Source: JALOLV01 sp046295175
GTDB taxonomy: Bacteria > Bacteroidota > Bacteroidia > Cytophagales > Spirosomataceae
Assembly (NCBI GenBank): GCA_046295175.1
Contig: JBKBNY010000004.1
Coordinates: 62,001 to 126,000, forward strand
Direction: 5' to 3'
DNA length: 64,000 nucleotides
Positions 51,769-60,224 of this stretch are shown in pieces. The notes under the pieces are model-generated. The model was not told the origin of the DNA. It was given only the letters and a program-made list of their open reading frames with translations, and ran no database searches. How positions within the stretch are numbered: the stretch's first letter is position 1; the number at the start of each line of letters is the position of its first letter. The position numbers were made by a program, and so were the translations under genes.

Positions 51769-53688
51769 TTATTTCAACATCCATTCAGCCAAATATTTTG
51801 CTGCCTTTAAATTTTCAAAATCGGATGGTAATTTTCGACCATTTACATATTCATTATAAATCCAAGGGTCGCCCAAAACAAAAACTTCACCTTTTCCAAC
51901 TTTAGCTACCGCCATAATTGTGTCTCCACCCTCTTCAAAAAGTGGTTTGGCCGGTGAAGAAGTTTTCAGTGTAACTAATTCTTTAACGTAGATTTTACGA
52001 GCATCTTTAAAGATTTCGTCATTGCCAGAAAGCATGAATGTTCCTTGCTCATATTGGTCATTTTTCACCATATTTCGGTTTTTACCAGTAAGTTCAATTC
52101 CAAATGCTTTGGTCAAATTATTAAAATTTTTGATTTCGCAATTGGTTGTATCGTTTGCCAATAATACCAGTTTACCACCATTCATTACCCACTGTTTCAA
52201 AACTTGAATGTGTTTTTGTTGTACGAAAATAGGATTGGCTGTTTCTTTCTTTGTATCAGGGTCAACGATTATCAACGCTTTTGCTCCTTTGAGGTTTTGT
52301 AGTGTTGGTTCGGTCGAAAGCAAAGCCGTTTTCGCTCCCATGTCATTCATCAATCCACCCCACCACGAATACCCCGAATCGGTTTTATCGGTCCATGTAT
52401 AATGAAACTTTAAACCATTGCGGTATTCATTATTGAAGTAGTTATCAACCAAGATGGTTTTGCCTTTACCTAATCTATTATTGAGCAAATCGACTTCTAC
52501 ACAAGCTTGAATGAATGGCCCAATTGCTTTCAAATCATCGGTTCGATACGGTTCTTTTACGTAATATTCGTATGTCCCGTCACGGTACGGAGTACCTCCC
52601 AAACCTGCTCCACCAACAGCTTTTGTGTAATGATAAGTACCTTGTGCATCTTTCTCGACAAATTGCGTGATTAACCCATCCATCCCTTTTTTGATAGCAG
52701 GAAGATAAGTTTCGGGTAAGTAACCCAACTTTACACCTTTTGCCAATCCCATTACAAACATGGCAGAACCAGAAGATTCGAGGTAATTTCCTTCTTTGCC
52801 ACCTTTGTCAGTTACTTGCCACCATACGCCAGTTGTTGGGTCTTGATACTTTATTAATGCAGACGACAAACGATTTAGGATATTTACTAATTCGGCCCTA
52901 CGAGGATGCTCAGCAGGAAAATTTTCCAATACATCTACCAAACCCATTATATACCAACCCATCGCACGACTCCAAAACTCAGGCGATTTACCAGTCTGAG
53001 GATTTGCCCATTTTTGAGTACGACTCTCGTCCCATCCGTGGTAAAGCAAACCAGTTTTATCATCACGACCCATTCTCTCCATAATGATGAAATGATTGGC
53101 GATGTCTTCAAAATCTTCAGTTTTGCCAGTCATCAAAGCGTACTCAGCCCTAAATGGTTGAGCCATGTACAATCCATCGAGCCACATTTGGGTTGGATAA
53201 ATCAACTTATGCCAATATCCATCGGCTTTGGTTCGGGGTTGTCTTGCCAACTGGATTTGCAATAAATCAGCAGCTTGTTTGTATTTTTTGATATTTTGAG
53301 TTTGGAAAAACGTCAATAATTGGCGTCCAGTCGGGATATTATCAAGGTTATAATCTTCCATTTTGTAGGTCTTGATTTTTCCGTCTTCGGTAATGAATTT
53401 GTCCAAAATCTTTTTCATGTATTCATAATACCTAAAATCGCCCGATGTACGCCAAAGGCGTTCAAAACCCATAAAAACTGTTCCCATCTCGTAATTCCAT
53501 TTGGCAGGTCGGTTTTTATCAGCTACGTTAGCAGGTTCATTTGGTTCAACAATAGAGGTGTAACGCATCACAACCATCGAATCTGGATAGGTTTTCATGA
53601 TGGTTTCGGCCATTTTTTCGGCGTATTGTCTGTACTGCCCAAAAACTGAATTCGTAATTAAAAGCAATAAAATCAGTAATTTCTTCAT
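51769..53688 (-). CDS. GH105 unsaturated uronyl hydrolase fused to a C-terminal DUF4350-like domain
   Basis: The start chosen is the ATG at 53688 (MKKLLILLLLITNSVFGQ), which gives a clean signal peptide; an upstream in-frame ATG at 53745 adds 19 residues and overlaps the cupin gene. The 639-residue protein has an N-terminal (alpha/alpha)6-barrel of GH105: MWLDGLYMAQPF, YHGWDESRTQKWANPQ, FWSRAMGWYIMGLVDVLE and YLESSGSAMFVMGLAKG. About residues 400-639 resemble a DUF4350/ThuA-like Rossmann domain (ALIIVDPDTKKE, QWVMNGGKLVLLAND, VGKGEVFVLGDPWIYNE). GH105 removes the unsaturated uronic acid from lyase products of pectin or rhamnogalacturonan. It is 13 bp after the cupin gene. Confidence 0.9.
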   Translation of the reverse strand: MKKLLILLLLITNSVFGQYRQYAEKMAETIMKTYPDSMVVMRYTSIVEPNEPANVADKNRPAKWNYEMGTVFMGFERLWRTSGDFRYYEYMKKILDKFITEDGKIKTYKMEDYNLDNIPTGRQLLTFFQTQNIKKYKQAADLLQIQLARQPRTKADGYWHKLIYPTQMWLDGLYMAQPFRAEYALMTGKTEDFEDIANHFIIMERMGRDDKTGLLYHGWDESRTQKWANPQTGKSPEFWSRAMGWYIMGLVDVLENFPAEHPRRAELVNILNRLSSALIKYQDPTTGVWWQVTDKGGKEGNYLESSGSAMFVMGLAKGVKLGYLPETYLPAIKKGMDGLITQFVEKDAQGTYHYTKAVGGAGLGGTPYRDGTYEYYVKEPYRTDDLKAIGPFIQACVEVDLLNNRLGKGKTILVDNYFNNEYRNGLKFHYTWTDKTDSGYSWWGGLMNDMGAKTALLSTEPTLQNLKGAKALIIVDPDTKKETANPIFVQQKHIQVLKQWVMNGGKLVLLANDTTNCEIKNFNNLTKAFGIELTGKNRNMVKNDQYEQGTFMLSGNDEIFKDARKIYVKELVTLKTSSPAKPLFEEGGDTIMAVAKVGKGEVFVLGDPWIYNEYVNGRKLPSDFENLKAAKYLAEWMLK

Positions 53689-53701
53689 AAAATTTATTTT
53701 G

Positions 53702-54046
53702 TCAATTTCCCAAGAAATCTTGGCGAATAGGGTTAAATACATCAACTAAAATTCCATCTTCGAGGCAGATGATACCGTGTTCGATTCCCGAAGGTACATT
53801 GTAAATATCACCCTGGCGAATAATCTTTTTTTCTCCTCCGAGATTAAATTCAAAAACACCACTGGCAACATAACTTATTTGTAAATGTGGATGGCTGTGT
53901 AATGCACCAACCGCATCTTTTTTAAATTCAAACTTAACAATCATCATGGTTTCATCATAAAACATAACCTTACGACGAACCCCATTTCCGAGGTCTTTCC
54001 AATCAATTGAGTTGTCAGAAATAATATTTTTTTCGGCTAATGTCAT
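53702..54046 (-). CDS. kdgF: KdgF-like cupin for unsaturated uronate linearisation
   Basis: This 114-residue protein is a single cupin domain: GALHSHPHLQISYVASGVFEF holds the metal-binding histidines (HxH and a following residue), and IRQGDIYNVPSGIEHGI carries the second cupin motif. The closing DVFNPIRQDFL resembles the DVFxPxRxDF end of KdgF. KdgF opens the 4,5-unsaturated galacturonate released by GH105/GH88 into the linear keto acid. It is the first gene of the minus-strand operon with a GH105, which fits. No signal peptide is seen, so it acts in the cytoplasm. The symbol is likely but not certain. Confidence 0.8.
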   Translation of the reverse strand: MTLAEKNIISDNSIDWKDLGNGVRRKVMFYDETMMIVKFEFKKDAVGALHSHPHLQISYVASGVFEFNLGGEKKIIRQGDIYNVPSGIEHGIICLEDGILVDVFNPIRQDFLGN

Positions 54047-54415
54047 TTTTAAATCAATTGTACTTTTCTAAGATTCAACAAGAATACAAAATCTTTTGGG
54101 TTAGATTTCTAACTCCATATTAGCAGATATTGAAAATTATACCAATCGAATACCAAATATTTTTTATGCAAACGTTCTCGGTAACGTTCCCAAATTCAAA
54201 TAGAATTCATATTTTTTCTCAAAAAAGTATAATTCAGGCTAAATATTAGTTCAAAATCATATATTTATGAATATCGATTGATTGTATTTATATAAGAATG
54301 CAGGTAATAAAAAGGAAACAACACAACAACAATACATGATAGTGTAGGAAAGTTATAGTTGCTTCATAAGCTAATTTAGACTGATATTTGTATTCAACTC
54401 AGCAAAAATTAAACA
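54047..54415. promoter_or_regulatory. divergent regulatory region between the two pectin transcription units
   Basis: This AT-rich gap separates the minus-strand kdgF operon from a plus-strand GH105 gene. It holds the tandem operator-like sites at 54168-54191 and a near-consensus -7 box GATATTTG (54383-54390) 25 bp before the ATG at 54416. No open frame of note is present. Confidence 0.55.
54168..54191. promoter_or_regulatory. tandem LacI-family operator-like sites
   Basis: GCAAACGTTCTC (54168-54179) and GGTAACGTTCCC (54180-54191) each centre on AACGTT and match the GCAAACGTTTGC-type operator bound by LacI-family regulators (9 of 12 positions in the first; the second is a 10-of-12 palindrome). 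The centres are 12 bp apart. They lie in the divergent promoter region of the pectin genes. No LacI gene is in the window. Confidence 0.5.
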
Positions 54416-55768
54416 ATGAAACGACATATTTTAATCTCAAGTCTCGTACTGACTGTTTGTACTTTTTCAACGATTGCACAGCAAAAAAAAACACTACATT
54501 CTGAATTATTGCATACGGCTCAACCCGATTACCCTGTGCCGTACGGTGCAAGTAATCGAACCGAAATCAAAAAAGTTTTAGATAGAGTATATAATTACCT
54601 TAACGAAGTCACTCCTACTCGAATCATAAATAAACAAACCAAAGAGTTAGTAACTGATTTCTCAAAACCCGACTCAAATGTTGTTGTAGAAAGAGGTGAT
54701 TTTAGCCTAACAAGTTATGAATGGGGAGTTACTTACAGCGGAATGCTTTCGGTGGCAAGTGCCACTGGCGATACACGTTATAATGACTATGTAAAAACTC
54801 GTTTAGATTTTTTGGCTCAGTATGCCCCCTATTTCAAAAAACAAAAAGAGACTTTTCCAGAATTGAAACGCAGATATTCGCTCGTTCAAGTTGTTGAGCC
54901 ACATGCTTTAGATGATTGTGGGGCAATGTGTGCCGCCATGATTCGCACTCAGAATGCTGGATTGAGCGATAAACTCAGACCATTAATTGATAACTACATC
55001 AATTATATTTCAACCAAAGAATTTAGATTGCCTGATGGTACTTTGGCTCGAAACCGACCGTTGCCAAATACGCTTTGGCTCGATGATTTGTTTATGAGTG
55101 TGCCTGCATTGATGCAAATGGGTAAATTGACCGGTCAACAAAAATATTATGACGATGCCACCAAACAAGTTCTGCAATTTGCCAAAAGGATGTTTAACAA
55201 AGAAAAAGGCGTTTTTATGCACGGCTGGGTTCAAAGTATGGATGTTCACCCAGAATTTTACTGGGGAAGAGCCAACGGTTGGGCGATTTTAACAATGACC
55301 GAATTATTAGATATTTTACCCAAAAAACACCCCAACCGAGCTGCTATACTCGAATTGTACAAGGCCCATGTCAAAGGTCTTGCCTCGTACCAAGACGGAA
55401 CTGGTTTTTGGCATCAGCTACTAAACCGAACCGATTCGTACCTTGAAACTTCAGCGACAGCAATTTACACCTACTCAATTGCAAAAGGAATAAATAAAGG
55501 ATGGATTGATGCCAATGCTTATGGACCAATGGTGATGCTTGGTTGGAATGCCGTTGCTACAAAAGTTACCGAAAAAGGGCAAGTTGAGGGTGTTTGTGTT
55601 GGTACAGGAATGGGCTTCGACCCTGCGTTTTATTATTACAGACCTGTCAATGTGTATGCCGCTCATGGTTATGGACCAGTTCTTTTGGCTGGTTCTGAAA
55701 TAATCCGATTGATTGAAGGCGGAAAATACAGTATCAATGACAGTGCGGTTCAATACGAAAAGAAATAA
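54416..55768 (+). CDS. GH105 unsaturated uronyl/rhamnogalacturonyl hydrolase
   Basis: This 450-residue protein has a signal peptide (cleavage near residue 22, TIAQ) and an (alpha/alpha)6-barrel of the GH88/GH105 type: LWLDDLFMSVPALMQMG near residue 220, FMHGWVQSMDVHPEFYWGRANGWAILTMTELLD near 262 (in parts) and SYLETSATAIYTYSIAKG near 340. It would remove unsaturated uronic acids from pectic fragments in the periplasm. It is read divergently from the kdgF operon and so shares its regulatory region. A terminator follows at 55842. GH88 and GH105 are hard to separate by motif; GH105 is more likely with pectin genes. Confidence 0.87.
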   Translation: MKRHILISSLVLTVCTFSTIAQQKKTLHSELLHTAQPDYPVPYGASNRTEIKKVLDRVYNYLNEVTPTRIINKQTKELVTDFSKPDSNVVVERGDFSLTSYEWGVTYSGMLSVASATGDTRYNDYVKTRLDFLAQYAPYFKKQKETFPELKRRYSLVQVVEPHALDDCGAMCAAMIRTQNAGLSDKLRPLIDNYINYISTKEFRLPDGTLARNRPLPNTLWLDDLFMSVPALMQMGKLTGQQKYYDDATKQVLQFAKRMFNKEKGVFMHGWVQSMDVHPEFYWGRANGWAILTMTELLDILPKKHPNRAAILELYKAHVKGLASYQDGTGFWHQLLNRTDSYLETSATAIYTYSIAKGINKGWIDANAYGPMVMLGWNAVATKVTEKGQVEGVCVGTGMGFDPAFYYYRPVNVYAAHGYGPVLLAGSEIIRLIEGGKYSINDSAVQYEKK

Positions 55769-55841
55769 TAATTAATATTGGCAATTCAAGATAATATCAG
55801 AAAAGGTCAATAAGATACCAATTGAGCAAAACTCCTTGATT

Positions 55842-55877
55842 TAAGGCTATTTTTTAACGAAATAGCCTTATTTTTTT
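55842..55877 (+). terminator. terminator after the GH105 gene
   Basis: TAAGGCTATTT (55842-55852) and AAATAGCCTTA (55860-55870) form an 11-bp stem, followed by seven T. It lies 73 bp beyond the stop at 55768. Confidence 0.85.
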
Positions 55878-55944
55878 GAAAACAAGATAGTTTGAATATA
55901 GGTTTTTGTTATAAATTTACCCAACTATTCAACCATAAAAGTTT

Positions 55945-57660
55945 ATGCATTATATCAATAAAACAATCAAAGCAAATACTTTCGATGCCATTGTGATTGG
56001 TTCTGGTATTAGTGGCGGCTGGGCAGCAAAAGAATTGACCGAAAAAGGATTAAAAACTTTGCTTTTAGAGCGTGGCCGCGATGTAAAACACATTGCGGAT
56101 TATCCGACTACGATGAAAATGCCTTGGGAATTTGAACACTTAAATCAGGTTCCAAAAGAGGTTGCTAAAGAATATAAAGTACCAAGCACTCATTACATTT
56201 TTCAAGAAGCTACCTTGCATTTTTTGGTTAAAGACGAAGAGCAAGAGTTTGTGCAAGATAGACCAAGCTCATGGATGCGTGCCTATCAGGTCGGGGGGCG
56301 TTCGCTACTTTGGGCAAGACAAACCCAACGCTGGAGCGATTATGATTTTGAAGGCCCTGCACGAGATGGATTTGCAACCGATTGGCCGATTCGTTACAAA
56401 GACATTGCACCGTGGTATAGTTATGTAGAAAAATTTATTGGTGTGAATGGAAATAAAGACGGATTGGCATCGCTGCCCGATGGTGAATTTCTACCACCTC
56501 ACGAAATGTCATGCGTTGAAAAGCATTTCAAACAAAAAACTGCCGAAAAATATGGAAATGACCGTCATTTGATTATTGGAAGGTCGGCAAATTTAACAAA
56601 AGCGAATCCGATTCATCACAAACAAGGGCGTTCTCAGTGCCAAAATCGAAATATTTGTGAAAGAGGATGCCCATACGGTGGTTATTTTAGTAGCAATTCT
56701 TCAACAATTCCATGGGCTCAAAAGACTGGTAGATTGACTCTCAGACCACATTCGCTTGTTCATTCAATTATTTATGACGAAAAAAAACAAAAAGCCGTTG
56801 GAGTAAAAGTAATTGATACCGAATCACGAGAAATGATTGAGTTTTATGCAAAAATTATTTTTCTGAATGGCTCAACGTTCAACTCGAATTTGATTTTGAT
56901 GAATTCCACTTCAAATCGTTTTCCGAATGGATTGGGCAATGATAGTGGTGTTTTGGGCAAATTTATTGGATGGCATAATTACCGAGGAAATGTAAGAGGA
57001 GAGTTTGAGGGTTTTGCCGAATTTAAGTCAGATGGAAAACGTCCAAATGGCATTTATGTTCCGAGATTCAGAAACCTAACAAAACAAGATTCGGTTGATT
57101 TTATCCGTGGTTATGCAGCACAAGGTGGCTCGTCAAGGTCAGTAATTCAAAATAATAGTGATTTAGGCGAAAACCTAAAAGCTACTCTTATAAAACAAGA
57201 TTTAGGTCCATGGCAGATGAGTTTAGGAATGGTTGGTGAAGTTATAATGCAAGAAAGTAATTTTATTAGATTGCACGATTCACTCAAAGATAAGTATGGT
57301 ATGCCACAGTTAAGGTTCTCGATAGGATACGGTGATAATGAAGAAAAAATGATAAAAGATGCCCAAGAACAATTTGCTGAGATGTTCCATAATGCAGGCT
57401 TCAAAAATATACAAAAGACTGATAATAAGCGACTTCCTGCTAATGAAAACCACGAAATGGGCGGAATCAGAATGGGAAAAGACCCAAAAACTTCTATGCT
57501 CAATAAATGGAACCAACTGCACCGCTGCAAAAATGTTTTTGTAACCGATGGTGCTTGTATGGTTTCAACTGGTACTCAAAATCCATCGCTCACGTACATG
57601 GCTCTCACGGCAAGAGCAGTCAATTATGCGGTTGAAGAATTAAAGAAAAAGAATTTGTAA
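55945..57660 (+). CDS. GMC-family FAD-dependent oxidoreductase
   Basis: This 571-residue protein has the N-terminal FAD-binding Rossmann motif VIGSGISGGWAAKELTEKG with LLLERG, a GGRSLLWARQTQRWS segment (GMC signature region), and C-terminal NENHEMGGIRMG and TDGACMVSTGTQNPSLTYMALTARA, which carry the FAD-contacting and catalytic residues. No signal peptide is visible. A Cys-rich segment (QCQNRNICERGCPYGG) is typical of gluconate/2-keto-type dehydrogenases of this family in Bacteroidota. It probably oxidises a sugar or sugar acid hydroxyl. It lies among pectin genes, but a role in pectin use is inference. It ends at a strong terminator. Confidence 0.88.
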   Translation: MHYINKTIKANTFDAIVIGSGISGGWAAKELTEKGLKTLLLERGRDVKHIADYPTTMKMPWEFEHLNQVPKEVAKEYKVPSTHYIFQEATLHFLVKDEEQEFVQDRPSSWMRAYQVGGRSLLWARQTQRWSDYDFEGPARDGFATDWPIRYKDIAPWYSYVEKFIGVNGNKDGLASLPDGEFLPPHEMSCVEKHFKQKTAEKYGNDRHLIIGRSANLTKANPIHHKQGRSQCQNRNICERGCPYGGYFSSNSSTIPWAQKTGRLTLRPHSLVHSIIYDEKKQKAVGVKVIDTESREMIEFYAKIIFLNGSTFNSNLILMNSTSNRFPNGLGNDSGVLGKFIGWHNYRGNVRGEFEGFAEFKSDGKRPNGIYVPRFRNLTKQDSVDFIRGYAAQGGSSRSVIQNNSDLGENLKATLIKQDLGPWQMSLGMVGEVIMQESNFIRLHDSLKDKYGMPQLRFSIGYGDNEEKMIKDAQEQFAEMFHNAGFKNIQKTDNKRLPANENHEMGGIRMGKDPKTSMLNKWNQLHRCKNVFVTDGACMVSTGTQNPSLTYMALTARAVNYAVEELKKKNL

Positions 57661-57668
57661 ATCAATTG

Positions 57669-57718
57669 AAAAAAACCGTATTACAGTTATTTAGAAATAA
57701 CTGTAATACGGTTTTTTT
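57669..57718. terminator. long bidirectional terminator between GMC and GH105 genes
   Basis: A perfect stem of over 20 bp (core ccgtattacagttat, pairing with ataactgtaatacgg) bounded by A/T runs lies between convergent genes. Confidence 0.9.
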
Positions 57719-57732
57719 ATGTAGTTATTTCG

Positions 57733-58854
57733 TTATTTTAATCTGTAAATCTCACAACCAGCTAAAAGATAACAACCCAATCCATAATCTTCAAAATTTG
57801 CTTCCTTGTCGTAGCTAAGTGGCTGACCATCAGACGGTTGCTTTCCAGTACTTTGAACATACCCCAGTTTCCCATCCGGATGCAAACAATCTTTTTTCAT
57901 CGCCTCCCAAGCCTTCAAAGTCGGTTTTAGATATTTCTTTTTATCGAGCAGTCCATGATTCATTCCCCAAGCCATTCCATAAGCAAATAGTGCAGTTCCA
58001 GAGAGTTCTTTTCCACCATAATCAGAAGGGTCGGTCAGCGAGACATTCCAAAAACCATCTTCTCTTTGTAAAGGAAGAATTGCCTCCATCATTTCAAGGT
58101 AAGTTTTTTTGTATTCATCATAGTGCGGTGCATTGGGGGGCATAATTTCCATCACCTTTACTAAAGCAGCTACCACCCAGCCGTTTCCACGAGACCAATA
58201 GCAATTTTTACCGCCTGGTGTTTTATAGGGTGGTACAAAATCTTTATCTCTCCACCAGAGTTTCTCAGTTTTATTATAAAGTCCACCACCCTCAACATTT
58301 TTTGAATGTTCATATAATGCATACATTTTCTCGAAATATGCATCGTTTTTATAGATTACGCCTAATTTTGCAAAAACTGGCATTGCCATCTGCAAAGCAT
58401 CAATCCAAGTCCAGTCATTAACCCTTGATGTGTTCAGCATCGAATCAATATTGGCTTTCGTTTCCTTGATTTTATTATCGGAAGGCTCCATCAAATACAA
58501 ATCAATGTAAGTTTGGGCGGCACAATGCCCATCGGCATGGCGGTTGAATGGGCCATAAATCAATGAATACTTGTGTCCCTCTGCCCAAGTTTTGGTGTAA
58601 TCAAGCAACTCTTTCTTCTGGGTGATTTTATACAATTCCATCAATCCTTCATAATAAACTCCCCTTGTCCAGAGGTTACTTTTGCGAACTTTATCAGAAA
58701 TTATCGGAATGGTTGGGTCGGGCCATTTCTTAACAAAATAAGAGTTTGCCAAGAGCATATCATTAACCAAATCTTGTTTCTGGGGGAATTTTTGAGCAAT
58801 AGAATTTGAAAAGAACATGATTGATGTTCCGAGAAATAAGAGTATTTTTTTCAT
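57733..58854 (-). CDS. GH105 unsaturated rhamnogalacturonyl hydrolase
   Basis: This 373-residue protein has a signal peptide (cleavage near residue 20, NSIAQ) and a GH105 (alpha/alpha)6-barrel: SNLWTRGVYYEGLMELY, RHADGHCAAQTYIDLYL, WTWIDALQMAMPVFAKLG (catalytic Asp region), NCYWSRGNGWVVAALVKVME and DYGGKELSGTALFAYGMAWG. The pattern ...WIDALxMAxP... differs from that of the other two GH105 proteins in the window and resembles the YteR/rhamnogalacturonyl type. It is the last gene of the second minus-strand operon, 29 bp after a VOC gene, and ends at the terminator 57669-57718. Confidence 0.88.
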   Translation of the reverse strand: MKKILLFLGTSIMFFSNSIAQKFPQKQDLVNDMLLANSYFVKKWPDPTIPIISDKVRKSNLWTRGVYYEGLMELYKITQKKELLDYTKTWAEGHKYSLIYGPFNRHADGHCAAQTYIDLYLMEPSDNKIKETKANIDSMLNTSRVNDWTWIDALQMAMPVFAKLGVIYKNDAYFEKMYALYEHSKNVEGGGLYNKTEKLWWRDKDFVPPYKTPGGKNCYWSRGNGWVVAALVKVMEIMPPNAPHYDEYKKTYLEMMEAILPLQREDGFWNVSLTDPSDYGGKELSGTALFAYGMAWGMNHGLLDKKKYLKPTLKAWEAMKKDCLHPDGKLGYVQSTGKQPSDGQPLSYDKEANFEDYGLGCYLLAGCEIYRLK

Positions 58855-58883
58855 AAATTGATTAGTAAAACTATGACTTCAAA

Positions 58884-59342
58884 TCAAATTTTGGGTTCGT
58901 TGAGTTCAATCACATAACCATCGGGGTCGGTTACATAAATTTGGTAAGCCCCATCAAACCTTTTTTGTCGGATATACTCAATCTTCTTTTCTTTCAGAAA
59001 AGCCTCGACACCATCGGCAGAATTGGCTGGAATAGTTAAAGAAAAATGAGTTCCATTTCTATCGTTATTGCTAACTGGGTCTTTTCGTCCCAAAAGTAAG
59101 TGTAGTTGTTGACCATCTGCTATTTGGAACCATCTTCTAATCGCCACCAAATTATCGGGTACTTGAACTGGCTCAAGACCCAAAATCTCACGGTAAAATT
59201 TAGCACTTGCATGTAAATCTTTAACCGCCAATCCAACGTGATTGTAACTAATTATGACAATTGGTTTTGCTCCTACATTTTCTTGAGCTTTGGTTTGAAG
59301 ACTCAAAAAACTAATGATGAAAAAGATTTGAAGAGATTTCAT
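58884..59342 (-). CDS. secreted VOC (glyoxalase-fold) protein
   Basis: This 152-residue protein has a signal peptide (cleavage near residue 19, TKAQ) and a glyoxalase/VOC fold: YNHVGLAVKDLHASAKFYREILGLEPV, LHLLLGRKDP, GTHFSLTI and YVTDPDGYVIELNEP. His and Glu metal ligands are visible at NHVG, HLLL, HFSL and IELN. VOC proteins are usually cytoplasmic; export here is unusual. It lies between the CE12 and GH105 genes in the pectin operon, so it may process a sugar-derived compound. Its reaction is unknown. Confidence 0.83.
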   Translation of the reverse strand: MKSLQIFFIISFLSLQTKAQENVGAKPIVIISYNHVGLAVKDLHASAKFYREILGLEPVQVPDNLVAIRRWFQIADGQQLHLLLGRKDPVSNNDRNGTHFSLTIPANSADGVEAFLKEKKIEYIRQKRFDGAYQIYVTDPDGYVIELNEPKI

Positions 59343-59396
59343 AGCTTATACATTTAAATGGTTGAGAGAATAATATTATGTAAAGCAACAGAAAAA

Positions 59397-60176
59397 TTAT
59401 TTCAAATACTTTTTCAACTTACATTTTTTCAGATTTTTTAATTCTGAAACAACTGTTTCTGCATTCAACATAGCACCTGCTTTGTTGGTATGAGTGTTGT
59501 CTTTATTGGTAAAATACTTCTGTTTAACATCGTTTTCTCCCTCTGACTCGTACTTTTGAGCAACAATTTCATTCAAATCAACTAAATAAGCACCTTTTGA
59601 TTCAGCAACTTGTTTTGTCCAAAGAGCGTAAGAATCATTGCTTCGATTCACCTTACCATCTTTCCAGCTATTCCGAGGTACCAATGTACACAAAATCGGA
59701 GTTGCACCTTTTGATTTGGTTTCATCTACATATTTGCGAAGATACCAACCAAATGAATGTACGATTTCGTGTTTCTTGGTAATTACATTGTCTATTTCTT
59801 CAATTTCCTCACCAATTCCTTTAATCGTACCTCTTGCACGAAGTGTATCGTTGATAGCCCAATTGTCGTTATGACCGAATTGAATTAACACAAAATCGCC
59901 TTTTTTTAGATTTGGTAGAATTTTATCCCAACGGCCATCGGTCAAAAAAGTTCGGCTACTTCTACCACCAATTGCATGATTTTCGATAGAAATTTTGGTT
60001 GTATCAAAAAATTCATGAATCAAACTCCCCCAACCCCACATATCATCAGCCCCTTTTCCAGCTCCATTTTTTACAGTCGAATCACCAATAATATAAAGTG
60101 TTGGCTTGGGTGTATTAAATGAAAAACTTAAAAGTAAAGTTGAAACGAGCAGTAAATAAATGAATCTGAATTTCAT
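59397..60176 (-). CDS. rhamnogalacturonan acetylesterase (CE12, SGNH hydrolase)
   Basis: The start chosen is the ATG at 60176 (MKFRFIYLLLVSTLL), giving a signal peptide; an upstream ATG at 60215 adds 13 residues that weaken it. The 259-residue protein has SGNH blocks: GDSTVKNG (nucleophile Ser), GGRSSRTFL (Gly), FGHNDN (Asn) and DNTHTNKAGA (Asp and His). The closest family is CE12 rhamnogalacturonan acetylesterase, which removes acetyl groups from pectic galacturonic acid. It lies 48 bp after the Gfo/Idh/MocA gene. Motifs and context agree. Confidence 0.9.
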   Translation of the reverse strand: MKFRFIYLLLVSTLLLSFSFNTPKPTLYIIGDSTVKNGAGKGADDMWGWGSLIHEFFDTTKISIENHAIGGRSSRTFLTDGRWDKILPNLKKGDFVLIQFGHNDNWAINDTLRARGTIKGIGEEIEEIDNVITKKHEIVHSFGWYLRKYVDETKSKGATPILCTLVPRNSWKDGKVNRSNDSYALWTKQVAESKGAYLVDLNEIVAQKYESEGENDVKQKYFTNKDNTHTNKAGAMLNAETVVSELKNLKKCKLKKYLK

Positions 60177-60224
60177 AGAAAAAAGGTTTGCGGTGATACG
60201 ACATAACAATACCACCGCAGTGAA

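Noticed and set aside
57147..57530. Antisense frame of 127 codons inside the GMC gene
   Set aside because: The sense strand has conserved GMC motifs here; no support for the antisense reading.
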